Below, one piece after another: positions 16,914 through 26,193 of a stretch of DNA of 44,538 nucleotides. How positions within the stretch are numbered: the first letter of the stretch is position 1; each line of letters opens with the position of its first letter. The notes below the pieces were generated by a model. The model did no database searches. It saw only the letters and a program-made list of their open reading frames with translations, and had not been told where the DNA came from. Origin of the DNA: Bacteroidales bacterium. GTDB taxonomy: Bacteria; Bacteroidota; Bacteroidia; Bacteroidales; Marinilabiliaceae. The stretch spans positions 1 through 44,538 of the forward strand of contig CAAFWU010000055.1 of the NCBI GenBank assembly GCA_900766825.1, in the 5' to 3' direction. The position numbers and the translations under genes are program-made.

Positions 16914-18743
16914 TTAAGCCTCCGTGTTGTCGGCCGATTTTGTTGCCCTAAAGAAAGCAATGGTCTGCTTAAGGCGCTTGGCCTGAGCATCGAGTTCCTC
17001 GGCATTGGCAGCCAGCGATTCGGAGTTGGCTGCGTTGTTGCGAAGGAACTCACCAAGTTCCATAAGGGTGTTGTTAATCTGCTCGGAGCTAACGCTTTGC
17101 TGCGAACTAGCACGGGCAATTTCGCTAATGAGGATGTTCATCTGCTGCATGCTGGGCATGGCAAGGTTGGCAACGTCGCGAGCTTTGGTATTGAGCTGAG
17201 TGCCATCGTTGGTAAGGGCACTAATCTTCTCGGCGGCGTCATGGCTCACACCTGCCAACTTCTGCACCTCTTTGGCCACCACAGCAAATCCTTTGCCAGC
17301 GTTGCCAGCACGGGCAGCCTCAACGGCAGCGTTGAGAGAGAGGATGTTGGTTTGGCTGGCAATTTCGTTGATTAGCACGGTCTGACGTGCAATGTCCCTA
17401 TTGATGGCAAAGAGGGGTTCGAGGTTGTCGGTAAGTTCGGTAAACTGCATGAAGGTGTCGGCAAAAGCTTGGTCGGCCTTCATGGTGTTCTGCGAATTGG
17501 TGTGAATGTCGTGGGCCATCTGCTGCGTTGTGGAGCTGAGAGCCTCGAGGTTTTCGACCTGTCGGCTGGCACCGTCGGAGAGAACTTGCGAAAGGTCGGC
17601 CACCTCCTGACTTGAGTTGGTGAGCACCTCGGACCCAGACTTAATCTCCTCCACAATTTGCGATAGGCGTTCGCACATGTGGCTTACGGATAGGGTCATC
17701 ATGCTTATCTCGTCCTTGCCATCCCTTCGGAGACCTTTGAGTACTGGAGTCAGGTTGCCTTCGGAGACCTCGGAGAGAGCCGTTGAGAGTTTAGCCAAAG
17801 GCTTGGAGAGCCAGAAACGCAAGAGGATAAGGACGGAGGCCGTGACGATAAGAATCATAATGATAAGCATCACAGAAGACTGATAGATGGTCTTGCGAGC
17901 CGTATCGATAAGTTGCTGATTGGATGTGGCATAGAGGAGCGACCAGCCTGGGGTGCCATCGATAGGGAGCACCGAGGCGTAGTAGCGTTCGCCATTAGTG
18001 AGGGTCATGTAGGAATTGAGTTCACGCTGTTCCTTCATGGCTCCCACAATGGAGTCCACGCCCTCACAATTGCCAGCCAAAGAGTCCAAATTGAAGGTAA
18101 GGAGATAGTCGGGGTTAACGCAACCTATGCACCGCATCTGGTTGTCGAAGGCCATGATGAAGCGGTCGGCCGTGATGGTGTCGTTGTCGGTGACCATGGC
18201 AGATAAGGTAGCGAGGCTTACGTTGGCCGCCAGCATGCCAACAAGTTCATCGGTCTGCTGATTAACAACGGGAACCGCAATGGTGTACTTCTTTTCGCCA
18301 GTAGATTTAGACAGATTTACTCGAGAGGTGGCACTCTGCGCCCCCTCCTCCATAATGGATTTAAAATATTTGCGGTCGGAAAGATTTTGACCTTCTATGA
18401 GTCCCTTGCCTGCCACGTAATACTGACCATCGGGCTGCACGAGCATGAGCATAGAGAAGTGTCCAGAACCAGCCTTAGCCTGCTGGTCCATATATTGTTC
18501 CATCTGCTCCCACTCCATGCTTTGGATGTCGGAGCGGCCCGCCATCCACTTAAGTTCTTTTGTGAGATTCTCAATGCTTGTAGAGACCTGCTGAATGGTC
18601 TTGTGGGCCAAATCGCACTGATTGCGTTCTATGCTAGCCTTTTGGTTGGTTATGATGGTGCGATAGTTAATATATGTTGAGAGCATCATCACAGCAGTGA
18701 CCGTTGGCACCACCACAAGTAAGATCTTACGACTAAGTTTCAT
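16914..18743 (-). CDS. Methyl-accepting chemotaxis protein (dCache-HAMP-MA)
   Basis: Transmembrane chemoreceptor of 609 residues. TM1 is at about 7-26. A periplasmic double-Cache sensor spans about 30-285, with its typical NLSDRKYFKSI around 120-130. TM2 is at about 290-311 and HAMP at about 311-365. The cytoplasmic signalling domain runs to about 598. The signalling tip is canonical: INEIASQTNILSLNAAVEAA followed by RAGNAGKGFAVVAKEVQKLA (about 458-497), where CheA and CheW would dock. No CheR-docking pentapeptide is seen at the C-terminus (ends SADNTEA). No cheA, cheW or flagellar genes are in the window. The ligand is probably a small amino- or organic-acid type, a family-level inference. 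It has its own terminator and stands between rfbA and rfbCD. Confidence 0.93.
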   Translation of the reverse strand: MKLSRKILLVVVPTVTAVMMLSTYINYRTIITNQKASIERNQCDLAHKTIQQVSTSIENLTKELKWMAGRSDIQSMEWEQMEQYMDQQAKAGSGHFSMLMLVQPDGQYYVAGKGLIEGQNLSDRKYFKSIMEEGAQSATSRVNLSKSTGEKKYTIAVPVVNQQTDELVGMLAANVSLATLSAMVTDNDTITADRFIMAFDNQMRCIGCVNPDYLLTFNLDSLAGNCEGVDSIVGAMKEQRELNSYMTLTNGERYYASVLPIDGTPGWSLLYATSNQQLIDTARKTIYQSSVMLIIMILIVTASVLILLRFWLSKPLAKLSTALSEVSEGNLTPVLKGLRRDGKDEISMMTLSVSHMCERLSQIVEEIKSGSEVLTNSSQEVADLSQVLSDGASRQVENLEALSSTTQQMAHDIHTNSQNTMKADQAFADTFMQFTELTDNLEPLFAINRDIARQTVLINEIASQTNILSLNAAVEAARAGNAGKGFAVVAKEVQKLAGVSHDAAEKISALTNDGTQLNTKARDVANLAMPSMQQMNILISEIARASSQQSVSSEQINNTLMELGEFLRNNAANSESLAANAEELDAQAKRLKQTIAFFRATKSADNTEA

Positions 18744-19032
18744 CTTGTAATTTGCATCTTATGGCGTCAGGTTTTTATGTTTGCCACTCTACACGAGCTG
18801 CAAAACACTATTGCTGGCCTATTTTTTCTTAGTTTAAGGAGCAAAGATAGAGCACTAAGTTTAGCGTCACTTCACGTACTTTGATACGCAAAGTCGTTAC
18901 AAAAGTTTAATTTGATTAGCAAACTTTGCACAAAAGTTGCCAAACATGACAATAAAGAATTGAGAGGAGTTAAAAAAGGAGTCTTAAGAAAATTTGATGC
19001 GTGTGCGCCCTACCCCATCGCCCCACTGCGCT

Positions 19033-19911
19033 TTATTTGGCATTGGCCAACCGAAGCAGATACTGACCATACTGGTTGTTCTTCATAGTTTGAGCAATGG
19101 CAAGTAGTTGTGCGCGGTCTATCCACCCATTGTTATATGCCACCTCCTCGATGCATGCCACCTTGAGACCCTGTCGTTTTTCTATAACCTCGATAAAGGT
19201 AGAGGCTTCGGAAAGACTCTCGTGGGTTCCCGTGTCGAGCCAAGCAAAGCCTCGACCCAAACACTGCATATTTAGCTGACCTTTGGCCAAATAGGCTTGG
19301 TTGACGGAGGTTATCTCCAGTTCGCCGCGAGCCGACGGGCGCAGATTTTGGGCAATCTGCACCACGCTGTTGGGGTAGAAGTAGAGCCCCACCACGGCAT
19401 AGTTTGACTTGGGCTTCTGAGGTTTCTCTTCTATGCTAACCACTCTGCCTAGAGCATCAAATTCGGCCACGCCGTAGCGCTCGGGGTCGGCAACCCAATA
19501 GCCATAGATTGAGGCTTTGCCCTCCTGCTCTGTTATTTGCACCGAGCGGTGGAGCATCTGGCTGAAGCTCTGACCATAGAAAATGTTGTCGCCTAAAACG
19601 AGGCAGACGCTGTCTTGCCCAATAAAGTCTCGCCCAATGATGAAGGCTTGTGCCAAACCATCGGGACTGGGCTGCTCGGCATATGTTATGTTGATGCCAA
19701 TGTCGGCACCGTTGCCAAGCAGACGGCGGAAAGCGGGCAGGTCGGTGGGGGTGGATATGAGCAGAATGTCTCGTATGCCAGCAAGCATAAGGGTGCTAAG
19801 GGGGTAGTAGACCATCGGCTTGTCGTAGATGGGGAGCAACTGTTTAGAGACCCCTTTGGTGATGGGATAGAGACGTGTGCCGCTGCCACCGGCCAAGATG
19901 ATTCCTTTCAT
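19033..19911 (-). CDS. rfbA: Glucose-1-phosphate thymidylyltransferase
   Basis: First step of dTDP-L-rhamnose synthesis: dTTP plus glucose-1-phosphate gives dTDP-glucose. 292 residues, the usual length. N-terminal nucleotide-binding motif GIILAGGSGTRLYP, then SKQLLPIYDKPMVYYPLSTL; LVLGDNIFYG with the metal-binding aspartate; and the EKP motif (SIEEKPQKPKSNYAVVGLYF). It is separated from the upstream secreted-protein gene by a strong terminator, so it must have its own promoter, which I could not identify with confidence. No rfbB follows; the chemoreceptor gene starts about 290 nt downstream. Confidence 0.96.
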   Translation of the reverse strand: MKGIILAGGSGTRLYPITKGVSKQLLPIYDKPMVYYPLSTLMLAGIRDILLISTPTDLPAFRRLLGNGADIGINITYAEQPSPDGLAQAFIIGRDFIGQDSVCLVLGDNIFYGQSFSQMLHRSVQITEQEGKASIYGYWVADPERYGVAEFDALGRVVSIEEKPQKPKSNYAVVGLYFYPNSVVQIAQNLRPSARGELEITSVNQAYLAKGQLNMQCLGRGFAWLDTGTHESLSEASTFIEVIEKRQGLKVACIEEVAYNNGWIDRAQLLAIAQTMKNNQYGQYLLRLANAK

Positions 19912-19951
19912 TGAACGAAGTATTTTATCAGATAGAGTGTGTTACGGACAT

Positions 19952-20017
19952 AAAAAAACAGACCGCATGTTGCCAGATGAAGTAAAACTTTCCCAGTCTG
20001 GTTTTATGCGGTCTGTT
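19952..20017 (-). terminator. Terminator of the secreted-protein gene
   Basis: Minus strand: AACAGACCGCAT / ATGCGGTCTGTT, a perfect 12-bp outer stem with a CCAGA/TCTGG inner stem, followed by a TTTTTTT tract. It lies between the upstream stop codon and rfbA. Confidence 0.85.
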
Positions 20018-20040
20018 GTATCTGTTGCTCGATGCCTCCC

Positions 20041-20832
20041 TTAGCGTTTGATGAAGGTGTCTTGCGAATTGTCGTAGTTAAGATAGTACTTACCTTTGGT
20101 TAGCGAACTGATGTTCACGTTTTTGCCGTAGCCTTTGAAGACGATGCCTCCATATTGGTCATAGACCTCGTACATGGTCTCGGCGGTGAAGCTAATCTCG
20201 TCGTTTGAGGATTTGAAGGTGACCTTGGGAGTTGTGGCAATGTGAATGACCTCGCGCGAGTAGGATTGAATCTTGCGGTTGCCCGTGGTCTGACGCACGC
20301 GGAATTTGTTGGCTCCACTGTGAGGACGGATCTTGACGCTGTAGTCGTTTTTCTGGTTGTGACCTTTGCCTTTTATCTCGCCCACCTTTACCCACTTGTT
20401 CCAACGGAACTGCTCGATGATGAAGGGAAGTGAACCTGTTTCGCCTGTGGTGGAGAACTTGAGTTCGCCATCTTTGACTGCAATGGTCTCGAACTTGGCA
20501 GGTTTCTGAACTTGAAGTGCCGTGGCGTTGAGGACCATGGGAGTGCAGTCGTCCTTATAGCGGATGACCACGCTAACCTCATCGCCAACACTGAAGCCAT
20601 AGACCGAGAGGTCAATTTCGAAGGCACTCGAATTGATTTCATCGGTTGTTATCATGCCATTTACAGTGACCTCGTAGGCACAGAAACCCACGCCCGAGGG
20701 TGCGAAGGGGTTTTTGACATATATATTTTCTCCTTGGTAGGTGCCCTTAATCACAAGGTCTTCTGCCATAATACTTTGGCTCGAAACGAGCATAGCTACC
20801 GTTGCCAGGAAGGAAAAGAGAAAGTTTCTCAT
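20041..20832 (-). CDS. Secreted protein with a probable type IX secretion C-terminal signal
   Basis: 263 residues from the ATG at 20832, the only start that puts a Sec signal peptide (MRNFLFSFLATVAMLV, ending SIMA) at the N-terminus; the frame runs on to 20934. The mature part is beta-rich with no enzyme motif that I recognise. The last ~75 residues resemble a type A T9SS sorting domain: MYEVYDQYGGIVFKG, then NVNISSLTKGKYYLNYDN and a basic end FIKR, matching the family pattern of a 'hYDxxGxhh' strand followed by 'hxxLxKGxYhh' and a terminal Lys/Arg. If so, it is exported across the outer membrane. Monocistronic; ends at the terminator at 19952-20017. Confidence 0.65.
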   Translation of the reverse strand: MRNFLFSFLATVAMLVSSQSIMAEDLVIKGTYQGENIYVKNPFAPSGVGFCAYEVTVNGMITTDEINSSAFEIDLSVYGFSVGDEVSVVIRYKDDCTPMVLNATALQVQKPAKFETIAVKDGELKFSTTGETGSLPFIIEQFRWNKWVKVGEIKGKGHNQKNDYSVKIRPHSGANKFRVRQTTGNRKIQSYSREVIHIATTPKVTFKSSNDEISFTAETMYEVYDQYGGIVFKGYGKNVNISSLTKGKYYLNYDNSQDTFIKR

Positions 20833-20977
20833 TTTTGGGAAAGAGTGTATTTCAATTTTCAATTTTAGCACTTTTTGTCTTAATAGACAAGAAAACATAA
20901 CTTTTTTTTGACGGGTTAAGTTTTCGGTGTGCATAAAGGAACACTCAGCAAAAGGTGTGGCACAAGGTTACCAAAGG

Positions 20978-22879
20978 TCATTTACCCTCTTTGAGTTTCA
21001 GATCGGACTCAATGAGACTAACGAGGGCATCGAGAGCTTGCTCTTGGTCAATGGAACGCTGAACGACCTCGCGACCACGATAGAGCGAAATCTTGCCACG
21101 ACCAGCACCAACGTAGCCATAGTCGGCATCGGCCATCTCTCCAATGCCGTTGACAATGCAGCCCATGACGCCAATCTTGAGACCCTTATGGTTGCCAAGG
21201 CGACTCTTGATTTTGCTCACGGCCTCCTGAATGTCGTAGAGGGTGCGGCCGCAGCCTGGGCAGGAGATGAACTCGGTGCGGGTGAAGCGGGCTCGGGTGG
21301 CTTGGAGCAGGATATCGGCTGTCTCAACCACCTGAGGCTGAGGATGGTTGAAGGCGCTGACGCATATGCCGTCTACAAGACCATCGATGAGCAGGGCACC
21401 GAGGTCAACAGCCATCTGTAGCTGGAGTTCTTCCAGTTTGGCACTCTGGCTCATGTAGCCCACCACAAGGGGGTTGCGGAGGTTGCGGTTCATGAGTTCG
21501 AGGGCCACGGCACGAACAGCGGCCATGCAGTTGAGGCCATCTTGAGCATAGGTGAGAACGACTACCTCGGGATGACGAGCGAGAGCTTCAACAACTGCCT
21601 CGTTTTTGAGGTCCCATATATTGAGGGGCAGGAGCTTGGGGCGGGATATGGTTGGAATATTGGATTCTTCGGATGCAGAAATCTGCTCTACGGTGCAGAG
21701 GCTCAGCTGATTGCCTTGCTGGTCATAGGCTATTTTGGCATCGGCACAGAGGCACCAGTCGGCACCTTGGGGCACGCAGGTGTTGGGGTCTGTGGGAGCC
21801 TCTTGGGTCTGGAGCATGAGCACGGGGGCGTTCTGTCCGCCAATGTTCAGCACGGAGGATGTTGGTCGGCGGACATAGGCGTAGGGACTGAAATTCTTGG
21901 GGTCTACGCTTATGGTGGGCAACATTTGGCGGGCTTGCTCCACATAGTCGACAAGGGCTTGAGCTACAGGAATTTCGGCTTCGGGGGCTTCGGTGAGGGA
22001 GACTCGTATGGTGTCTCCAAGACCATCGAGAAGTAGGGCACCAATGCCTGCGGCGGACTTGATGCGCCCCTCGGCATCGTTGCCAGCTTCGGTAACACCG
22101 AGGTGGAGGGGATAGAAGGTGGAGCGCTGGCGCATGACGGCAGCCAAGAGGCGTACGGTCTGGACCATGACGCGTGTGTTGCTGCTCTTGATGCTTATGA
22201 CAATGTCTTGAAAACCAAGCTCTTCGAAGGCATCGAGATACTCAATGCAGGAGGCTACCATGCCCTCGGAGGTGTCGCCATACCGAGCCATGATGCGGTC
22301 GGATAGGGAGCCATGGTTGACACCAATGCGTATGGCTGTTTTATGCTTTCGGCAGATGCTGACAAGGGGGCTGAGCTTGGCCACAATCTGGTTGTGCCAC
22401 TCGGCATCCGAGATGTCGGCAGCGTTGGTGCGGAATTTCTTGGCCTCGCCCGTGTAGTTGCCTGGGTTGATGCGCACGGCCTCAACTAGTTCGGCAGCCA
22501 CCTCGGCAGCTCGGGGGTTGAAGTGTATGTCTGCCACCAAGGGGGTGTTGCATCCCCTTTGGCGAAGCTCTTGGGCTACCAAACCAATGCTGCGGGCTTC
22601 GCGCTCGCCCTGAGTGGTGAGGCGGACCAGTTCGCCACCAGCGGCCACAATGCGGAGGCTCTGTTCCACCGAGGCCGCAACATCGTTGGTGTCGGTGGTG
22701 GTCATGGACTGAACACGTATGGGTACCTCGCTGCCCATGGTAAGGTTACCCACCTGAACCATGTGGGTTGTCTGCCTATGGCAGGCAAAGAGCGAGGGAC
22801 AGTAGGCATCGGGGGCCATGGCTTCGGCCGAAATGGTTGCACTCTGTTTGTTCATATCTTTGGGGTTTTGCTCCTGCAT
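20978..22879 (-). CDS. ispG: 4-hydroxy-3-methylbut-2-enyl-diphosphate synthase, long form
   Basis: Iron-sulphur enzyme of the MEP isoprenoid pathway (MEcPP to HMBPP). 633 residues from the ATG at 22879: the long form, with an extra domain between the TIM barrel and the cluster domain, as in Bacteroidetes, Chlamydiae and plants. N-terminal RVQSMTTTDTNDV, central RIGVNHGSLSDRIMARYGDT, and C-terminal 4Fe-4S ligands in ISCPGCGRTLYDI and GVMGCIVNGIGEM. A -7 box TATCTTTG (22922-22915) lies about 36 nt before this start, so the frame's upstream extension to 23014 is not translated. An in-frame ATG at 22855 is an alternative start. Confidence 0.95.
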   Translation of the reverse strand: MQEQNPKDMNKQSATISAEAMAPDAYCPSLFACHRQTTHMVQVGNLTMGSEVPIRVQSMTTTDTNDVAASVEQSLRIVAAGGELVRLTTQGEREARSIGLVAQELRQRGCNTPLVADIHFNPRAAEVAAELVEAVRINPGNYTGEAKKFRTNAADISDAEWHNQIVAKLSPLVSICRKHKTAIRIGVNHGSLSDRIMARYGDTSEGMVASCIEYLDAFEELGFQDIVISIKSSNTRVMVQTVRLLAAVMRQRSTFYPLHLGVTEAGNDAEGRIKSAAGIGALLLDGLGDTIRVSLTEAPEAEIPVAQALVDYVEQARQMLPTISVDPKNFSPYAYVRRPTSSVLNIGGQNAPVLMLQTQEAPTDPNTCVPQGADWCLCADAKIAYDQQGNQLSLCTVEQISASEESNIPTISRPKLLPLNIWDLKNEAVVEALARHPEVVVLTYAQDGLNCMAAVRAVALELMNRNLRNPLVVGYMSQSAKLEELQLQMAVDLGALLIDGLVDGICVSAFNHPQPQVVETADILLQATRARFTRTEFISCPGCGRTLYDIQEAVSKIKSRLGNHKGLKIGVMGCIVNGIGEMADADYGYVGAGRGKISLYRGREVVQRSIDQEQALDALVSLIESDLKLKEGK

Positions 22880-22995
22880 TGGGGACGTGTCTAAATTATA
22901 TTTAGTTCTTTTTGCAAAGATACGCAGAGTTTGTTTTGTTTTGATGTTGGTTTTGTGACAATAATGGGTGCGATGGGAATACCAATTATATATAG

Positions 22996-23040
22996 AGCGA
23001 GCCCCGCACATCACGGCGTGTGTGACATGCGGGACTCGCT
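22996..23040 (-). terminator. Strong hairpin between glyS and ispG, probable terminator
   Basis: A 13-bp stem AGCGAGTCCCGCA / TGCGGGGCTCGCT (one G-T) with an inner TCAC/GTGA pairing. On the minus strand it is followed by CTATATATAATT, a weak U-tract; on the plus strand the exit is ATTTTTATTT. It lies 37 nt past the glyS stop. Confidence 0.55.
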
Positions 23041-23076
23041 ATTTTTATTTATAAGCCCCAAGTGGGGCAAAGGGTC

Positions 23077-24645
23077 CTACAGGTTGGCCTTGAGGTCGCG
23101 CTGCACCTTGGTGAGGCGGTCGAAGAGTTCGTGACCGCTGACCTTGCGATAGACAATGTCGTGGAGCTCGTTGATGTTAACGCGGTGCTGCTCCATGGTG
23201 TCGCGGTCTCGGAGGGTAACGGTGTTGTCCTCGAGGGTCTGACCGTCGATGGTGACGCAGTAGGGGGTGCCAATGGCATCCTGACGGCGATAGCGCTTGC
23301 CGATGGAGTCCTTCTCGTCGTACTGAACGTTCATGCTGAGTTTGAGCGAGTCTACAATCTCATGGGCCTTCTCGGGCATGCCGTCTTTCTTAACCAAGGG
23401 GAGTACGGCGAGCTTGACAGGGGCGAGTACGGGGGGCAACTTGAGGACTACGCGGCTATCGCCACCCTCGAGTTTCTCCTCGGTGTAGGCACCAGCCATG
23501 ATGGAGAGGAACATACGGTCCACGCCAATGGATGTCTCGATGACGTAGGGCACATAGCTCTCGTTGGTCTCGGGGTCGAAGTATTGGATCTTCTTGCCAG
23601 AGTATTTCTGATGCTGGCTGAGGTCGAAGTCGGTGCGAGAGTGGATACCCTCAACCTCTTTGAAGCCAAATGGCATGCGGAACTCGATGTCGGTGGCGGC
23701 GTTGGCGTAGTGTGCCAACTTCTCGTGGTCGTGGAACTGATAGTTCTGGTCGCCCATGCCGAGGGCTTCGTGCCAGTTGAGTCGATATTGTTTCCAGAAG
23801 TTGAACCACTTCATCTCTTCGCCTGGGCGTACGAAGAACTGCATCTCCATCTGCTCAAACTCCCTCATGCGGAAGATGAACTGACGTGCAACGATCTCGT
23901 TGCGGAAGGCCTTGCCAATCTGTGCAATGCCGAAGGGAACCTTCATGCGGCCAGTCTTCTGAACATTGAGGAAGTTAACGAAGATGCCCTGTGCGGTCTC
24001 GGGGCGGAGGTAGATCTTCATGGCGCCGTCGGCGGTGCTACCCATCTCGGTGGTGAACATGAGGTTGAACTGACGGACGTCGGTCCAGTTTTTGGTGCCA
24101 GAGATGGGGCAAACGATCTCCTCGTCGATGATGATTTGCTTGAGCTCGTCGAGGTCGTTGGCGTTCATGGCCTTGGCGAAGCGCTCGTGGAGGGCATCGC
24201 GTTTTGCCTGATGCTCCTTGACGTGGGCAGAGGTTTCGCGGAACTTAGCCTCGTCGAATTGGCCGCCAAACTTCTTGCGTGCTTTGGCAATCTCTTTTTC
24301 TATTTTGTCATCGTACTTAGCAATTTGCTCTTCGATGAGCACATCGGCACGATAACGTTTTTTGCTATCGCGGTTGTCGATGAGGGGATCGTTGAAAGCG
24401 TCGACGTGACCCGAGGCCTTCCATATAGTGGGGTGCATGAAGATGCTGCTGTCGATGCCCACGACGTTGTCGTTGAGCTTGACCATGGCGTTCCACCAAT
24501 AGTTTTTGATGTTGTTCTTCATCTCGACACCATTCTGACCGTAGTCGTAGACAGCACCGAGACCGTCGTAAATTTCGCTGCTGGGGAACACGAAACCGTA
24601 CTCTTTGCAGTGAGCCACGAGTTTCTTGAAAACGTCTTCTGCCAT
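23077..24645 (-). CDS. glyS: Glycyl-tRNA synthetase (single-chain, alpha2 type)
   Basis: Class II synthetase charging tRNA-Gly. 522 residues, one polypeptide of the archaeal/eukaryotic type rather than the GlyQ/GlyS tetramer. Features: N-terminal FVFPSSEIYDGLGAVYDYG, YLRPETAQGIFVNF, motif 2 with FRNEIVARQFIFRMREFEQM, and motif 3 SIGVDRMFLSIM, followed by an anticodon-binding domain from about residue 410 (KLAVLPLVKKDG). All catalytic regions look intact. A TAACTTTG -7 candidate lies at 24758-24751. Monocistronic. Confidence 0.97.
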   Translation of the reverse strand: MAEDVFKKLVAHCKEYGFVFPSSEIYDGLGAVYDYGQNGVEMKNNIKNYWWNAMVKLNDNVVGIDSSIFMHPTIWKASGHVDAFNDPLIDNRDSKKRYRADVLIEEQIAKYDDKIEKEIAKARKKFGGQFDEAKFRETSAHVKEHQAKRDALHERFAKAMNANDLDELKQIIIDEEIVCPISGTKNWTDVRQFNLMFTTEMGSTADGAMKIYLRPETAQGIFVNFLNVQKTGRMKVPFGIAQIGKAFRNEIVARQFIFRMREFEQMEMQFFVRPGEEMKWFNFWKQYRLNWHEALGMGDQNYQFHDHEKLAHYANAATDIEFRMPFGFKEVEGIHSRTDFDLSQHQKYSGKKIQYFDPETNESYVPYVIETSIGVDRMFLSIMAGAYTEEKLEGGDSRVVLKLPPVLAPVKLAVLPLVKKDGMPEKAHEIVDSLKLSMNVQYDEKDSIGKRYRRQDAIGTPYCVTIDGQTLEDNTVTLRDRDTMEQHRVNINELHDIVYRKVSGHELFDRLTKVQRDLKANL

Positions 24646-24849
24646 TTTCTTAGTTGGTAAAAAGGGGAAAAAAGTTATTTATTTCGTGAGCCTCGGCACG
24701 CTGGGGGTGTCAGGTAAAGGCACGCCGCCTCCGGGGCTTCTCTCGAGGGGCAAAGTTAATGAACAAAAAGGAGCATAGGTAAAAAATGAAAGGTTAAAAG
24801 TGTGTGGTGAAGGCGAAAAAAGAGGTCTTTATTGCAAAAAAGCGGGAAT

Positions 24850-26193
24850 ATGCAGAAATTAGGGGAAAGAAAAGGAAACGACATGACATTATTTGAATTG
24901 CTAAAGAAAAAGACAAGTCGTATAAACACTTCTGAAGAGGAAGAGAAAAGGACAGTGGAACAGATGCCCATGATAGACCAAGCGGCATACGTAACACACC
25001 ATTTGCAAATGGAATCTCGAGGACAGGAAAGTGGATACAGCACAGAGGCTGAGCTTATTATGAACAATTGGTATGAGATAATCAAAGGCACCCAAAAATC
25101 AGAAAACACAGAAGTTCAGGAACCTCCTATTGGTGCAATACAATATCTCTTTGCGGACTTCATTAAAGCACCCTTTGAGCCACCAAAGAATCCTCGATTC
25201 ACTTTTATCGACTTATTCGCAGGCATTGGTGGCTTCCGAATGGCAATGCAGAATTTGGGTGGACAATGCGTCTTTTCGTCAGAGATAGATGAGCAGGCTC
25301 GCAAAACATATTACGCCAACTATGGCGAAGTACCATTTGGGGACATAACCAAAGAGAGTATTAAAAACCTCATTCCCAAAGATTTCGATATTCTGTGCGC
25401 TGGTTTTCCTTGCCAAGCTTTTTCCCTTGCAGGCAAACGGTTAGGATTTGAGGAAACCCGAGGTACACTCTTTTTTGATGTAGCAGAAATTCTTCGACGC
25501 TACCAGCCCAAAGCATTCTTTTTGGAGAATGTGAAAGGATTAGTAATTCACGACAAAGGACGCACGTTTAAAACCATACTGAACACATTACGCGAAGTGG
25601 GATACGTTGTGCCCGAGCCACAAATAGTAAACGCCATGTACTTTGGTGTTCCACAACATCGCGAACGAATCTATATTGTTGGGTTTAGGCAAGATTTAAA
25701 CATTGCCAAAGAAGCGTTTACATATCCCATACAAAAAGAGGTAACAAAGAGATGGATTGATGTACGAGAAGAAAATGCAGTACCAGCAAAATATTATTTA
25801 TCAACCACATATATTGACACACTAATTCGCCATAAGGCACGCCACGAAGCCAAAGGTCATGGATTTGGCTACGACATAATACCCGATGATGGCATAGCCC
25901 ATGCCATTGTGGTGGGAGGCATGGGACGCGAAAGCAATTTGGTTATAGACTTTAGACAGACCGACTTGACACCTACCACCCGAATAAAAGGCGAAGTAAA
26001 CAAACAGGGTTGGCGAAAAATGACCCCACGCGAATGGGCTCGTCTTCAGGGCTATCCCGATGAATTCAAGATAGTTGTAGCGGACGCATCGGCATACAAA
26101 CAGTTTGGGAATAGTGTGGCGGTGCCTGCTATACAAGCCACTGCTGCACAAATAATTAACACATTAGAGAATCATGGAATTATCAGGAAATAA
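24850..26193 (+). CDS. C5-cytosine DNA methyltransferase, M.HpaII-like (probable CCGG specificity)
   Basis: Transfers methyl from S-adenosylmethionine to C5 of cytosine in DNA. Motif I TFIDLFAGIGGFRMAMQNLG; motif IV GFPCQAFSLAGKR with the catalytic cysteine near residue 188; motif VI FFLENVKGL; motif VIII QHRERIYIVGF; motifs IX-X MTPREWARLQGYPDEF and AYKQFGNSVAVPAIQA. The target-recognition region (YYLSTTYIDTLIRHKARHEA; GFGYDIIPDDGIAHAIVVGG) closely resembles M.HpaII as I remember it, and the downstream broken gene is an HpaII-family endonuclease, so CCGG is the likely site. The N-terminus is about 100 residues longer than M.HpaII before motif I. Starts at 24832 (TTG) or 24883 are possible. 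Codon use is more AT-rich than the flanking genes, suggesting transfer. Confidence 0.93.
   Translation: MQKLGERKGNDMTLFELLKKKTSRINTSEEEEKRTVEQMPMIDQAAYVTHHLQMESRGQESGYSTEAELIMNNWYEIIKGTQKSENTEVQEPPIGAIQYLFADFIKAPFEPPKNPRFTFIDLFAGIGGFRMAMQNLGGQCVFSSEIDEQARKTYYANYGEVPFGDITKESIKNLIPKDFDILCAGFPCQAFSLAGKRLGFEETRGTLFFDVAEILRRYQPKAFFLENVKGLVIHDKGRTFKTILNTLREVGYVVPEPQIVNAMYFGVPQHRERIYIVGFRQDLNIAKEAFTYPIQKEVTKRWIDVREENAVPAKYYLSTTYIDTLIRHKARHEAKGHGFGYDIIPDDGIAHAIVVGGMGRESNLVIDFRQTDLTPTTRIKGEVNKQGWRKMTPREWARLQGYPDEFKIVVADASAYKQFGNSVAVPAIQATAAQIINTLENHGIIRK

Noticed and set aside
18842..18849. Promoter of the chemoreceptor gene (TATCTTTG on the minus strand)
   Set aside because: The -7 match is good, but no TTTG-like box lies 19-21 nt upstream; too weak to list alone.
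23062..24660. 532-codon plus-strand open frame opposite glyS
   Set aside because: Antisense to an intact glycyl-tRNA synthetase; produced by the codon bias of glyS. The same applies to the 591-codon frame opposite ileS at 29788-31563.
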